Below, piece after piece: positions 34,677 through 44,090 of a stretch of 64,000 bases of DNA (positions within the stretch are counted from its first letter, which is position 1; every line of letters starts with the position of its first letter). The notes under the pieces are model-generated. The model ran no database searches, was not told where the DNA came from, and was given only the letters and a program-made list of their open reading frames with translations. The translations under genes were made by a program, and so were the position numbers. The DNA is from JARYLZ01 sp964388275 (lineage in GTDB: Bacteria > Bacteroidota > Ignavibacteria > SZUA-365): NCBI GenBank assembly GCA_964388275.1, contig CAYLZD010000016.1:19566-83565 (forward strand), read 5' to 3'.

Positions 34677-36863
34677 TCAGATCATGCCGGATTGTTTGCG
34701 CAGGTACCATTCGACGGCGAACAGCAGGACGGCCGCCGCGAGAAGCCACGCCAAATTCCAGAGCTGTATATCCCTTTTGTTTTCCCGTTCCGCCGCGATG
34801 AAATCCGGCGCCGCGGAGACCGCATCCTGCAGGCCCGTGATATCCGCTGCGTGGAAGAACCGTCCTCCGGTGCGCGCGGCTATCTGCCTGAGAAGCACGT
34901 TGTTCATGCGCGTTTCCAGGAACTCCGCCGCCGGCTCGCCGACTGTGAAGCGCCCTTCGTCTCGTCCGAGTTCGTTCCCTTCGCGCCGGGCGGCACCGGT
35001 GAACGTGTAATCGCCCTCCCCGAGACCTTCGAGCGAAGCTACGTAACGGCCGGCGCCTATCGGCGACAACACGAGGTCGCGCTCCAAATCGGCGGCGGAT
35101 CCCGATATTTTCACCATGACTTCGGCATCCTCGAGCGGCTCATAACTCTCGTTGTAAACCTGCGCCGTGATCACCGCCGCTTCGCCGTTGTCGAAGAACT
35201 CCTTGAGAGGACGTATCCTCACCTTCTTTTCGTCTTCCCGCGCGGTGAGCCAGCGTATGCCGTTGGACACGAGGATATCGGGCAGGCGGCCGTCCAGCAC
35301 CTCATGCGCCAATTGCCAGCGCCAAAGCCCGTAGGCCGTGAAAGCGAGCGTCTTGCTGCGCCTCAGCGAGCGCGCTATCAGCACCGGTTCGTCGAAGGCC
35401 ACATTGCTGATGCGCATAGTGGCGAGCGTGCGCGCGCCCGCCCGCGCCTTGAAACTCGATTCGGTGCGGAAAAGCGGCGGCAGATCCCTCCAGACTCCTG
35501 ACGGTATGCCCGAGGATAACACCGGATGAGTCGCCGCATCGGGAGCGGCTTCAAAAAAGATCTGGGTCTCCTCCTGCCGCGTCTGCACCACGTCGAACGG
35601 CGTCCACTGCTCGAGGTCTGATCGAAGCGCGCGGAGATCCGTTTCACGGCTCGGCAGGATCAACAGCGGAGTATTCTTTTTCTCGAGCGCGGCCCGCAAC
35701 TGCCTCATGAGTTCGGCGCCCGAGCGAGGCAACGGAAATCCCGCGAGCACGATGCAGTCCGCTTGCTCGAGCGCCTGCTGTGACGGCGCTTCGCCGTACC
35801 AGGAGGCGCCGAGACGCTGCACATAAAACTTGGCCTCGACGTTCCTGTCGCGGGCGAACACTTGCTCGAGAAAGGAGACGTCCGGACTCGGAGCGCCCGC
35901 AAGAACAGCAACCTTCATGCGGTTTTTCAAAACCTTCACATAAACTGTCGAACGGTTGTTGCGCTCGGTCAATTCTCCCGGGGTCGGGGATACCGCAACC
36001 GTGAGCTTTTTCACGCCTTCGGTCCCGGGAGTGTATCGAAAAGCCAGGGGATATTCCACTGATCCGTCCTGCAGAAGCAAGGTTCGGCGGTCCAGCGCCT
36101 TCGATCCTTCCAGAAGCGTCACGGTTACCGTCTCCCCGCCGTATCCCGCGCTCCTCAACACCGCGTCGACGGGAATGTTGCTTTCGACATAGCCGATGCT
36201 GTTGGCCAGGACGCGGCTCACCAGAACGTCCTTTTTCTCGGTCGAGTCGCCGACACCCACCACAAAAACAGGCACGCCGGCTTCCTCAGCCGCGTGCAAC
36301 GGATTCTTTCCGGTGGTTACATTGCCGTCGCTGACAAGCACTATCGCCCGCAGATTCCGCTCGGCGAGCTCTTCCCGTGTCTGCTGTAATACGGAGGCGA
36401 TGTCGGTTTCACCTGCGGTGAAGGTCAGCGAATCCGGCGTGAAGGACTGCAGCGGGAATCCTTTCCCGCCGAAAAGATAGAACGAGGCCGCGCCGAGACG
36501 CGGAAGTCCGGATATTTCGTCGGCGCCCGAGATGGAACGCATCGAGGAGGAGCGTTCGCCGGCGTCGTCGCGCACCGTCATGCTGCGGGAATTGTCCAGC
36601 AGAACCGCCACTCTGGGCGGCAGCGATTCCGTGCTGCTGAGATTGAGCACCGGTTCGAACAGCAGAAACAGCAAAAGCGCGAGCGCGGCGGCCCGCAGTG
36701 AAATCAGCACCGCGCGCCGCCCCCGGCCGACTTCCGGCACGGTGTGGCGATAGACCCAGAAACTCAGCGCGGCGGCCAGCAACGCGAGAACGACCAACAG
36801 CGCGAGACTCGCGGCGAATGAAAAGGATATCGCCGCCGCCGCTACAGGCATCGATGAGGTCAT
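34677..36863 (-). CDS. VWA-domain membrane protein
   Basis: The 728-residue protein has two N-terminal membrane helices (about 10-35 and 48-68), a VWA-like domain with a DNSRSM metal site near residue 90 and VLVSDGNVTTGKNPL near 175, a CARDB-like beta region to about 310, and an amidotransferase-like Rossmann domain (MKVAVLAGAPSPDVSFLEQVF, then CIVLAGFPLPR). Another beta domain follows, and a C-terminal helix (LAWLLAAAVLLFAVEWYL) with a short tail. This layout is known for uncharacterised membrane proteins linked to MoxR ATPases, which fits its place in the same operon (10 bases after the subtilase gene). Most of the chain should be periplasmic. Its role may be to signal or scaffold for MoxR, but that is inference. 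It is the last gene of the nine-gene operon. Confidence 0.88.
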   Translation of the reverse strand: MTSSMPVAAAAISFSFAASLALLVVLALLAAALSFWVYRHTVPEVGRGRRAVLISLRAAALALLLFLLFEPVLNLSSTESLPPRVAVLLDNSRSMTVRDDAGERSSSMRSISGADEISGLPRLGAASFYLFGGKGFPLQSFTPDSLTFTAGETDIASVLQQTREELAERNLRAIVLVSDGNVTTGKNPLHAAEEAGVPVFVVGVGDSTEKKDVLVSRVLANSIGYVESNIPVDAVLRSAGYGGETVTVTLLEGSKALDRRTLLLQDGSVEYPLAFRYTPGTEGVKKLTVAVSPTPGELTERNNRSTVYVKVLKNRMKVAVLAGAPSPDVSFLEQVFARDRNVEAKFYVQRLGASWYGEAPSQQALEQADCIVLAGFPLPRSGAELMRQLRAALEKKNTPLLILPSRETDLRALRSDLEQWTPFDVVQTRQEETQIFFEAAPDAATHPVLSSGIPSGVWRDLPPLFRTESSFKARAGARTLATMRISNVAFDEPVLIARSLRRSKTLAFTAYGLWRWQLAHEVLDGRLPDILVSNGIRWLTAREDEKKVRIRPLKEFFDNGEAAVITAQVYNESYEPLEDAEVMVKISGSAADLERDLVLSPIGAGRYVASLEGLGEGDYTFTGAARREGNELGRDEGRFTVGEPAAEFLETRMNNVLLRQIAARTGGRFFHAADITGLQDAVSAAPDFIAAERENKRDIQLWNLAWLLAAAVLLFAVEWYLRKQSGMI

Positions 36864-36873
36864 GATCCGGCCG

Positions 36874-38979
36874 TCAACGTAATACCATCATGCTGCGCGT
36901 AAGAAAAACGTCGCCCGCTCGCAGACTGTAGAAATAGGGCCCCGAAGATAGCTCGACGGAAGGAGCGAGCAGCGCCGTCTTCCAACCGGGAGTCATGTGA
37001 GCGTCCGCCAGCGTGGCGACACGCCTCCCGTACACGTCGAAGAGCTCCAGCGTGACATGGGCGCCCGGAGAAGGCACGCTGTACCTGATCACCGCGGAAG
37101 CTCCGCGGGCGGGCAGATAGGGATTCGGATACAGGGGCGCAAGCTCGCCTTTCACGGCCAGCGGTATTCCGCTGCCTGCGCGGAATTCATGCCGCTTCGC
37201 GGGCGCGCCGTAAGGGCTGCTTCTCGTCTCTGATCCGTCCGACGCCGAAACATGATACCGGATCAGCACGCCTTCCGCCGGTTTGCCGGGAATTTCCGCG
37301 ACATACCTGCCCGAACCGGGCGCCGTGCCGGGGTACTGCTGCTCGAAACGCATCTGCAGAGGCGGGGCCTCCGAGCCTTCGACGCTGTAATACAAACGCG
37401 CCGACGATTCGTCGATGGAGCGCGACGTTGACAACACATAGGCGTGAACGGAATTCGTTTCACCGTCCCAGTAGACCTTCGGACTGGTCGAGATCACCAT
37501 GCCGTTGCATAGCAGTGCGGACCAGGCGTCGGGCTTGCCCCAGCCGTACAAGTTGTCTGGCGCCGTCGCGCGGTCGGCAGTGCCGCGCAAAGCATCCCGC
37601 ACCTGAACAGGCGTCAACTCGGGCCGCGCCGAACGGACCAGAGCCGCGACGCCCGTGGTCAGCGGAGTGGACAGCGACGTCCCGCTCGCGCGCGTATAGG
37701 TGGTGTCCGCGTTTTTAGTCGCGCAAAACACCGAGACACCGGGCGCTACCACGTCGGGCTTGGTTCTTCCGTCGCTCGTCGGGCCGATGGAACTGAAACC
37801 GGCGAGGACGTTCAGCACCGATATGGCGCCTACTGATATGATGCTGTCGGCGTCGGCGGGCGCGATGATGGATCCGGCGAAATTGCCCTCATTGCCCATG
37901 GCCGTGCTGATCACGACGCCGAGGCGAGCCGCCCGCGCGGCGGCGCGTGTGGTGATCGCGGTCTGTCCGTCGAAGTCGCCGTTTTCCCAGGAATATCCGC
38001 TGCTGTCGTCGAAAGTGGTGTAGCCGAGCGACGAGCTGATTATCGACGCGCCCCTGGATTCCAGCCACTCGACGCCAGCCACCCAGTTATCCTCCTCCAC
38101 GGGAATTTCCTGATCATGAATTTCTGTCTTTGCCAGATAGAACGAAGCGTTGAAGGCTGGCCCTATCAGTTTCCCCTCCTTGAATCCCGCGAGCGACGAC
38201 AAGGTCACCGTTCCGTGGCTGTCCTGGCTCCATGACTCGGACGAATCGTTTTCCGTGTCGTCGTCGCCCTGTATGAAGTCGCGCTCACCCAGGACTTGCA
38301 GGTCCTTCATCGCTTCGTGAGTGCGCCAGCGGTAACCGTCGTCCACCATGCCGAGGATGATCCCGGCGCCGTCGAACCAGACGTCGTGCACCTTCGGCAC
38401 GTTGAGAACTTCGAGCTGCTGCAGCGAGTTCCCGTAATCGAGCGAATATGAAGCTTTGCCATCGAGATCCGTACCGGAGGGCAGCTTGCCGTGTTCCCGC
38501 ACGTCGGAGCGAATCCATCTCCTGACCGGCCGCGCGGCCGCGATGAAGGGAAGCCGGATAATCTCGCGCAGCCGGACTCCGTCGCAGTAAATGCTGATTG
38601 CATTGAACCATTTCGATTCGGCGCGCAGTGAAACGCCTTGTCCGAGCACGGCTTCCACATACGGCCTGTACAGCGGGAGGTCCTGGTATTCGACGAGAGC
38701 CGGCCGTTCCGTGTTTGCGAAGGCCTGCGCGCGCGCCGCGCGGAGGATATCGTCGGCGCCGGCTTCGGGAGGCGCCGGGATGCCCGCGGCGGCGGCTCTT
38801 CTTTGCAGCGCTTCGGTTGAGAGGCCGAGAACATCGGCGGAGCCGCCGTGCAAAAGGCGCTCCGCGGAAGGCCCCTTGTCCTTGAACAGAATCCACCAGG
38901 CTTGGTTCTGCCCGTACGCGGCGGAGGCCGCAAACAGGGAGGTCAGGACACACAAGGAGTAAATGGTGTTTCGCGTCAT
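36874..38979 (-). CDS. Secreted subtilisin-like (S8) serine peptidase with type IX sorting domain
   Basis: The frame is open to 39435 inside moxR. I place the start at ATG 38979 because GGAG is nine bases upstream and a signal peptide follows (NTIYSLCVLTSLFAASAAYGQ); ATG 38988 directly abuts that GGAG and is unlikely. The 701-residue protein has an inhibitor-like propeptide (to about 190) and a complete catalytic triad: D213 in MVDDGY, H255 in DSHGT, S435 in SGTSLSTP, with oxyanion Asn in AMGNEGN. A beta domain and a C-terminal sorting domain (APLYPNPYLPARG, LELFDVYGRRVATLAD, GPYFYSLR) complete it. It is predicted to be an exported active protease at the cell surface. Its place in an envelope-chaperone operon, 17 bases after moxR, suggests a role in maturing other surface proteins. 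Confidence 0.93.
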   Translation of the reverse strand: MTRNTIYSLCVLTSLFAASAAYGQNQAWWILFKDKGPSAERLLHGGSADVLGLSTEALQRRAAAAGIPAPPEAGADDILRAARAQAFANTERPALVEYQDLPLYRPYVEAVLGQGVSLRAESKWFNAISIYCDGVRLREIIRLPFIAAARPVRRWIRSDVREHGKLPSGTDLDGKASYSLDYGNSLQQLEVLNVPKVHDVWFDGAGIILGMVDDGYRWRTHEAMKDLQVLGERDFIQGDDDTENDSSESWSQDSHGTVTLSSLAGFKEGKLIGPAFNASFYLAKTEIHDQEIPVEEDNWVAGVEWLESRGASIISSSLGYTTFDDSSGYSWENGDFDGQTAITTRAAARAARLGVVISTAMGNEGNFAGSIIAPADADSIISVGAISVLNVLAGFSSIGPTSDGRTKPDVVAPGVSVFCATKNADTTYTRASGTSLSTPLTTGVAALVRSARPELTPVQVRDALRGTADRATAPDNLYGWGKPDAWSALLCNGMVISTSPKVYWDGETNSVHAYVLSTSRSIDESSARLYYSVEGSEAPPLQMRFEQQYPGTAPGSGRYVAEIPGKPAEGVLIRYHVSASDGSETRSSPYGAPAKRHEFRAGSGIPLAVKGELAPLYPNPYLPARGASAVIRYSVPSPGAHVTLELFDVYGRRVATLADAHMTPGWKTALLAPSVELSSGPYFYSLRAGDVFLTRSMMVLR

Positions 38980-38996
38980 GGCAGTCATCTCCGCGC

Positions 38997-39992
38997 TCAA
39001 GATTGTTCCAACAATCTCTCGATTATTCGCACGGTCGTTACACCCTCGGCCTCGGCGCTGAAATTCGTGACGAGACGGTGCCGCAGAACAGGACGGGCCA
39101 TCGCGCGCACATCGTCGATGTCGGGCGTGTGCCTGCCGGCGAGTATGGCCCGCGCTTTGGCGCCCAGGATCAGGTATTGTGAAGCCCTGGGCCCGGCGCC
39201 CCAGCGTATCCAGTCGCGTATGAACTGCGGCGCGGCGCCGTCGCCCGGGCGGGTCCTCGCCACGAGGTTCACTGCGAACGAGATGATGTTGTCGGACACG
39301 GGAACTCGCCGGACCAGCTGCTGATAGAAGCCGATCTGTTCGGCCGTGAGCACGCGCTCGACCGCGGCGTCGCTCGGGCTGGTGGTGCTCTTGACAATGA
39401 GCAGCTCTTCCTCGTTGGATGGATAATCCAGCCACAGGTTGAACATGAAACGGTCGAGCTGGGCTTCGGGCAGGGGATACGTGCCCTCCTGTTCGATCGG
39501 ATTCTGCGTGGCAAGCACGAAAAAGGGCTCCTTGAGCGCATAGCGCGTGCCCGCCGCGGTCACGGCATGTTCCTGCATGGCTTCCAGGAGGGCGGCTTGT
39601 GTTTTGGGCGGAGTGCGGTTGATTTCGTCAGCCAGCACGATGTTTGCGAAAACCGGCCCGCGCACGAAACGGAAGGCCTTGTGGCCGGTGCCGCGGTCCT
39701 CCTCGATGATCTCCGTGCCCGTTATGTCGCTGGGCATGAGGTCAGGCGTGAACTGTACTCGGTTGAACGCCAGATCCATCGCCTCCGCGAGAGTGCGTAT
39801 GAGAAGGGTTTTGGCGAGTCCGGGGACGCCTACCAGAAGGCAATGCCCCTGTGAGATAAGCGCGATGAAGAGCTGCTCGATTATCTCGTGCTGCCCGATT
39901 ATGATCTTGCCGATCTCGCTACGGAGGCGTCCATAATGCTCGTGAAGGCCCTCGACGGCCTTTACGTCGTCTGTCTGCGTGATTGTGTTCAT
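38997..39992 (-). CDS. MoxR-family AAA+ ATPase
   Basis: The 331-residue protein has the MoxR core: Walker A GVPGLAKT at about residue 55, Walker B IVLADEINRTPPKTQAALLEAM near 120, sensor 1 VLATQNPIEQEGTYPLPEAQLDRFMF, and a C-terminal lid. MoxR proteins are ATP-driven chaperones that often work with VWA-domain partners to mature enzymes or envelope complexes. Here the usual DUF58 neighbour is missing; a subtilase and a VWA membrane protein follow instead, so the VWA protein at 34677-36863 is the obvious partner. It is cytoplasmic (no signal peptide). ATG 39992 is 22 bases after the upstream stop. Confidence 0.95.
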   Translation of the reverse strand: MNTITQTDDVKAVEGLHEHYGRLRSEIGKIIIGQHEIIEQLFIALISQGHCLLVGVPGLAKTLLIRTLAEAMDLAFNRVQFTPDLMPSDITGTEIIEEDRGTGHKAFRFVRGPVFANIVLADEINRTPPKTQAALLEAMQEHAVTAAGTRYALKEPFFVLATQNPIEQEGTYPLPEAQLDRFMFNLWLDYPSNEEELLIVKSTTSPSDAAVERVLTAEQIGFYQQLVRRVPVSDNIISFAVNLVARTRPGDGAAPQFIRDWIRWGAGPRASQYLILGAKARAILAGRHTPDIDDVRAMARPVLRHRLVTNFSAEAEGVTTVRIIERLLEQS

Positions 39993-40014
39993 TATTATAA
40001 GGGGTTTCCTGCTG

Positions 40015-41394
40015 TTATTCTGTGTTGAGCGCCTCTCCGTCCGGCGTCAATACCTTCAAAGTCCCGAATCGCGAGAGCGTTTCGCGCAAAAGGGATCCGA
40101 GCCCGGCAACCACGATGCGTATGCGCTCCGGACGCAGTGTGCGGCGGGCGACATCGAGTACGTCCTCAGGAGTCACCGCCAGCACCTTGCTGTTGTACGT
40201 GTTGTAATATCCTTTCCCGAGTCCGTACAGCTCAATGGACATGATGCGCTGCGCCACCTGAGCGGGCGTCTCGATCTGAATCGGAAAATTGCCGGTCACG
40301 TAACGCTTGACGTCATCGAGTTCCTCCTGCGGCGCGGGAATCGCGCGTATGCGCTCTATCTCGCGCAGAATCTCTTCCACAGCTCCGTCGGTGACTTCGT
40401 TTCGCACGTCGACGCTCGCGGAAAACGGACCCCTGAACATGCGCGCGTCGAAGCGCGAATGAGCGCCGTAAGTGTAACCCTTGTCTTCCCGCAGATTGAG
40501 ATTGAGACGCGAGCCGAAATATCCGCCGAGAAGCGTGTTCATGAGCGAGGCCGCTATGAACTCGGGATCCCTGCGCTCAATGCCTGCATGCCCGACAATT
40601 ATCGACGACTGCACGGAGGCTGGACGGTCGACTATATGCACCTCCGGTCCTTCCTCTTCCAGCACGGGCAAGTCGTCCATATCCGGCGCTGCGGCGGGCG
40701 TCCAATCCCCGAGAAGTTCCTTCGTTTTTTCAAATAGCCATTCCGGATCCGTGTCGCCGACGGCGAGGAGAAACATGTTATTCGGCACGAAAAGCCGCCG
40801 GTGACACAATGAAAGATCCTCGGTGCTCATTGCCGAAACCGACCGCTCATCTCCCTCCAGAGGAGCGCCGTAAGGATGAGAGCCGTACACCGCCCTGTTG
40901 AAATGCAATGCGGCGAGCGCGTTCGGATGAGCTTTCCGCTGCATGATCTGAGCGAGCCGCTGCTCGCGCACGCGTTCCAGTTCTTCGGCCGGGAAAGTGG
41001 GACGCCGGACGACGTCGGCGAGTATTTCCAGAGCGGCGCCGAAATTGCGGCTGAGTATGGTCAGGCCGGCGCTCGCGCTGTCCCATCCGGCCATCGCGCC
41101 GATGGATCCTCCGAGCGATTCCACGTCTTCGACTATGGCGACGGCGTCGCGGGCGGGAGTGCCGCGCGTCAGCATCTCCGCGGTCATGGTGGCGAGGCCC
41201 GGCATGGCGCCGTCATGGTAGGAACCTCCGCGCACCACCAGGCTCGCGGTGACGCTGGGTATGTCACGGCGGGCGTAAACGATTACCTTCAGGCCGTTGG
41301 GAAGCGTTCCCTCGAAATAGTCGGGAAAGCTCACGTCACGGGGACGGCCTGCTACGGGCGGCTTGCTGCGGTCCGGGTGTTCTTTCTGATTCAC
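40015..41394 (-). CDS. M16 peptidase-like protein lacking the zinc motif (non-catalytic subunit)
   Basis: The 459-residue protein aligns with M16 peptidases over its length (FEGTLPNGLKVIVYARRDIPSVTASLVVRGGSYHD; later YTYGAHSRFDARMFRGPFSASVDVR), but the HxxEH zinc site is replaced: the segment reads PGLATMTAEML, with T69, A72 and E73 where H, E and H should be. M16 proteins often act as pairs of one active and one inactive subunit, so this is probably the regulatory half for one of the two active genes upstream. There is no signal peptide. The start is GTG 41394, with GGAG nine bases upstream overlapping the previous stop; the gap is only six bases. Confidence 0.92.
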   Translation of the reverse strand: MNQKEHPDRSKPPVAGRPRDVSFPDYFEGTLPNGLKVIVYARRDIPSVTASLVVRGGSYHDGAMPGLATMTAEMLTRGTPARDAVAIVEDVESLGGSIGAMAGWDSASAGLTILSRNFGAALEILADVVRRPTFPAEELERVREQRLAQIMQRKAHPNALAALHFNRAVYGSHPYGAPLEGDERSVSAMSTEDLSLCHRRLFVPNNMFLLAVGDTDPEWLFEKTKELLGDWTPAAAPDMDDLPVLEEEGPEVHIVDRPASVQSSIIVGHAGIERRDPEFIAASLMNTLLGGYFGSRLNLNLREDKGYTYGAHSRFDARMFRGPFSASVDVRNEVTDGAVEEILREIERIRAIPAPQEELDDVKRYVTGNFPIQIETPAQVAQRIMSIELYGLGKGYYNTYNSKVLAVTPEDVLDVARRTLRPERIRIVVAGLGSLLRETLSRFGTLKVLTPDGEALNTE

Positions 41395-41400
41395 GTGGGT

Positions 41401-42726
41401 TTACTCCATTCGGTTATCCGCCGGGCGGTTCGCGACGCCTTGAAGCTCGATGGCTCCGGAGGCACATCGTTCTCCTTCGTCTGAAGGCAGATAAGTGATC
41501 ATGACGGCCGTTTCGGGATCAAGATATTGCCGGACCGCTTCGACGACTGTTTCGCGGGAAACGCCGAGATATTCGTCCAGCAGGGTCTCGACAATCGAGG
41601 CGTCCCCGTCAAAAAGGGCGTGATGCGCGAAACGGTCGGCTCTGGCGGCAAGCGAATGAAGTTGCTGCACATATTGAGCTTCGATGCGATTGCGCGCGCG
41701 GAGGTACTCGGCTTCAGACGGCGGGCAATCGCGCATGCGCCCCACTTCCTCGCGCAAAGCGGCTTCCAGTTCGACGGCGGTGCGGCCGGGCGCGGCAATC
41801 GCGTGCGCGAGCAGCATCCCGCCGAACCTCCGCGGCTCCATGAGAACCGCCGCCTGGGACGCGATTCGTTTATCGTACACCAGTGACTTGTGCAGACGGC
41901 ATGCCTCTCCGGAACCGAACGCCTCGGCCGCTATGTCAAGAGCCAAAAAATCCGCATCCCGTTCCGGCGGCGTTTGGAAGCCGAGGAACACGCCCGGCAG
42001 CGGCACCGCGTCGATTACCGTTTCACAGGCGCCGTTGCGGCCGGGAAGCGGCGTTTCCCGCGGAGGCGATGCGTTCCGCCGCCCGCTTATGCCCTCGAAC
42101 CACTTCCTGACGAGGCCGGCGGCTTCGTCGATGTCTATGTCGCCGGCGAGCGCCAGCGCCGCGTTGTCGGGCCTGTACCATGTCCTGTGGAAAGCCGCGA
42201 CATCCTCCATCGCGGCGGCTTCCAGATCCCCGGTCGATCCGATCACCGGGTGCCCGTACGGGTGATCGGGATACAGAAGCATCGAGAGCTTCGTATCGAG
42301 CGTGCCGTACGGCTGATTGTCCACACGCTGGCGCTTTTCCTCGATGACGACGCTGCGCTGAGTCTCGAGGCCCTCCCCGGTGAGGCAGAGATCGGCCAGG
42401 CGGTCGCTCTCGAGCCACAGACCGAGTTCGAGATGATTCGCGGGCAGCATCATGTAGTAACAGGTTTTGTCCTCGCTGGTGTACGCGTTGTTGTAGCCGC
42501 CCGCCAGCTCGCAGTGGCGGTCGAAGGCCCCGCGCGGAACGTTCGCCGATCCTTCGAACATCAGATGTTCGAACAGGTGCGCGAAACCGCTGCGCCCGGC
42601 CGTTTCATCTTTGGAACCGACGTTGTAGAGCATTGTAAGGCAGACAATCGGAGACGCGTCGTCCCGGTGCAGCACGACGCGCAGACCGTTGTCCAATTCG
42701 AAGCTCGCGTGCGGCAGGGAAATCAT
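41401..42726 (-). CDS. M16 zinc metallopeptidase, active type (second of three)
   Basis: The 441-residue protein carries an intact HxxEH zinc site (H50, E53, H54 in FAHLFEHLMFEGS), and the downstream zinc-ligand Glu in ETQRSVVIEEKRQR. The two-domain length (about 440 residues, with an N-terminal catalytic and a C-terminal non-catalytic half) is that of the small M16B family, which works as dimers enclosing peptide substrates. It lacks a signal peptide. It overlaps the preceding M16 gene by four bases (ATGA) and is followed six bases later by the motif-less paralogue, implying stoichiometric synthesis of the three proteins. Substrates are unknown; clearing peptides or signal sequences is a common role. 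Confidence 0.94.
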   Translation of the reverse strand: MISLPHASFELDNGLRVVLHRDDASPIVCLTMLYNVGSKDETAGRSGFAHLFEHLMFEGSANVPRGAFDRHCELAGGYNNAYTSEDKTCYYMMLPANHLELGLWLESDRLADLCLTGEGLETQRSVVIEEKRQRVDNQPYGTLDTKLSMLLYPDHPYGHPVIGSTGDLEAAAMEDVAAFHRTWYRPDNAALALAGDIDIDEAAGLVRKWFEGISGRRNASPPRETPLPGRNGACETVIDAVPLPGVFLGFQTPPERDADFLALDIAAEAFGSGEACRLHKSLVYDKRIASQAAVLMEPRRFGGMLLAHAIAAPGRTAVELEAALREEVGRMRDCPPSEAEYLRARNRIEAQYVQQLHSLAARADRFAHHALFDGDASIVETLLDEYLGVSRETVVEAVRQYLDPETAVMITYLPSDEGERCASGAIELQGVANRPADNRME

Positions 42727-44090
42727 GAGACGCTGCGCTCCGGGCGCGGCAGCGCATGCAGAACGGTGGAATTGCGCGGTGTGAGCCGCTCCCGGGCCAC
42801 GCGCAGAATATCGGATGGCGTCACCGCGCGGATGCGGTCGATTTCACTGTTGACGAGCGAAGCGTCGCCGGAGAGCGTGCGGTAAGCGTTCAACATGTCG
42901 GCTCTCGATTGTATGCCGCTCAGCTCCCTGACGAAGGAAGCTTCGAGCATGTTGCGCGCTTTCCCGAGTTCCATATCGGTTACTCCCTTGTCGCAAAACG
43001 CCTCCAGCTCTTCGAAAAGCATTCTTTCGGCCTCCTCGGAGCTTCTCTGCGGCTGAGCCGTGGCCCTGAAAACAAGAATCCCGGGGAGTTCGAGACCGAG
43101 CGCGTATGCCGAGACCGCCTGTGCCGCCCGCTCGCGATATACGATCCGCTGATGCAGGCGCGAACTGTCTCCGGACGACAGCACGGCGGCTATCAGCTCG
43201 ACCGCCGTGAAATCCTCTTCGTCGAGGGACGGTATGTGAAAGCCGGCCGCCAGAGCGGGCAGGGGAATTTTGTCGTATATGAAGTCGCGGACCTGGAGCG
43301 ACTGAGGCGCTTCCTTTGCGGAGGGCCTGCCGATCGCGTCTTTCCCTCGCGGAATATCGCCGAAGTGCAGCTCGGTGAGACGCAGGGCTTCCCCTACTTC
43401 CACGTCGCCGGCTATGCAGAGGCAGGCGTTGTCGGGCCGGTAGAACATCGCGTGGAAAGCGCTTACATCCTCCAAGGCGGCGTTGCGTATGTCCGCCATG
43501 CTGCCGATGGTCGGCCGGCGGTAGGGCTGGATTTTCCAGGCGCGCGCGAAGAGCTCCTCGTATATCGTGCCGTAGGGCTGATTGTCGTAGCGGCTGCGCC
43601 TTTCTTCCATCACGACATTCCGCTGCGTCTCGAGCGTGTTCTCGTCCAGCCGCAAACTGCGCATCCTGTCGGCTTCCAGCCAGAGCCCCAGTTCGAGCTG
43701 ATGCGAAGGCAAGGTCTCGTAATAGTTGGTGCGATCGAAAGTCGTCGACCCGTTCAGCGTTCCTCCCGCCTTCTGCACCATGCTGAAGTGACCGTTGGGA
43801 GGCACGTTCTCCGAACCCTGGAACATCATGTGTTCGAACAGGTGCGCGAAACCGGTCTTGCCCTCGGTCTCGTTCTTGGATCCGACGTGATACCAAAGAT
43901 TGACGGCCACGATCGGCAGATGGCGGTCCGGATGAACGATGAGCCGTAGACCGTTGCCGAGCTCGAACTCCTCGAAGCATATTCCGGCGCCGCCGGCGGG
44001 GCGGGGACGCTCCGGCGACGCGCCGGAATCCCGCACGACACCGTCCGAGTGGAATGCGAAACCGCTTCTGTTGCGCCGGAAACGATTCAT
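42723..44090 (-). CDS. M16 zinc metallopeptidase, active type (first of three)
   Basis: The 455-residue protein has the zinc site H83, E86, H87 in FAHLFEHMMFQGSENVP and the third ligand region ETQRNVVMEERRSRYDNQPYG. Its sequence is closest to the middle M16 gene (shared NGLRLIVH, YHVGSKNETEGKTGF, LELGLWLEADRM), indicating tandem duplication. An extra 37-residue basic N-terminal extension precedes the catalytic domain; it is not a clear signal peptide, so cellular location is uncertain. The gene overlaps the surA-like gene and the next M16 gene by four bases on each side, so translation of the cluster is coupled. Confidence 0.94.
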   Translation of the reverse strand: MNRFRRNRSGFAFHSDGVVRDSGASPERPRPAGGAGICFEEFELGNGLRLIVHPDRHLPIVAVNLWYHVGSKNETEGKTGFAHLFEHMMFQGSENVPPNGHFSMVQKAGGTLNGSTTFDRTNYYETLPSHQLELGLWLEADRMRSLRLDENTLETQRNVVMEERRSRYDNQPYGTIYEELFARAWKIQPYRRPTIGSMADIRNAALEDVSAFHAMFYRPDNACLCIAGDVEVGEALRLTELHFGDIPRGKDAIGRPSAKEAPQSLQVRDFIYDKIPLPALAAGFHIPSLDEEDFTAVELIAAVLSSGDSSRLHQRIVYRERAAQAVSAYALGLELPGILVFRATAQPQRSSEEAERMLFEELEAFCDKGVTDMELGKARNMLEASFVRELSGIQSRADMLNAYRTLSGDASLVNSEIDRIRAVTPSDILRVARERLTPRNSTVLHALPRPERSVS

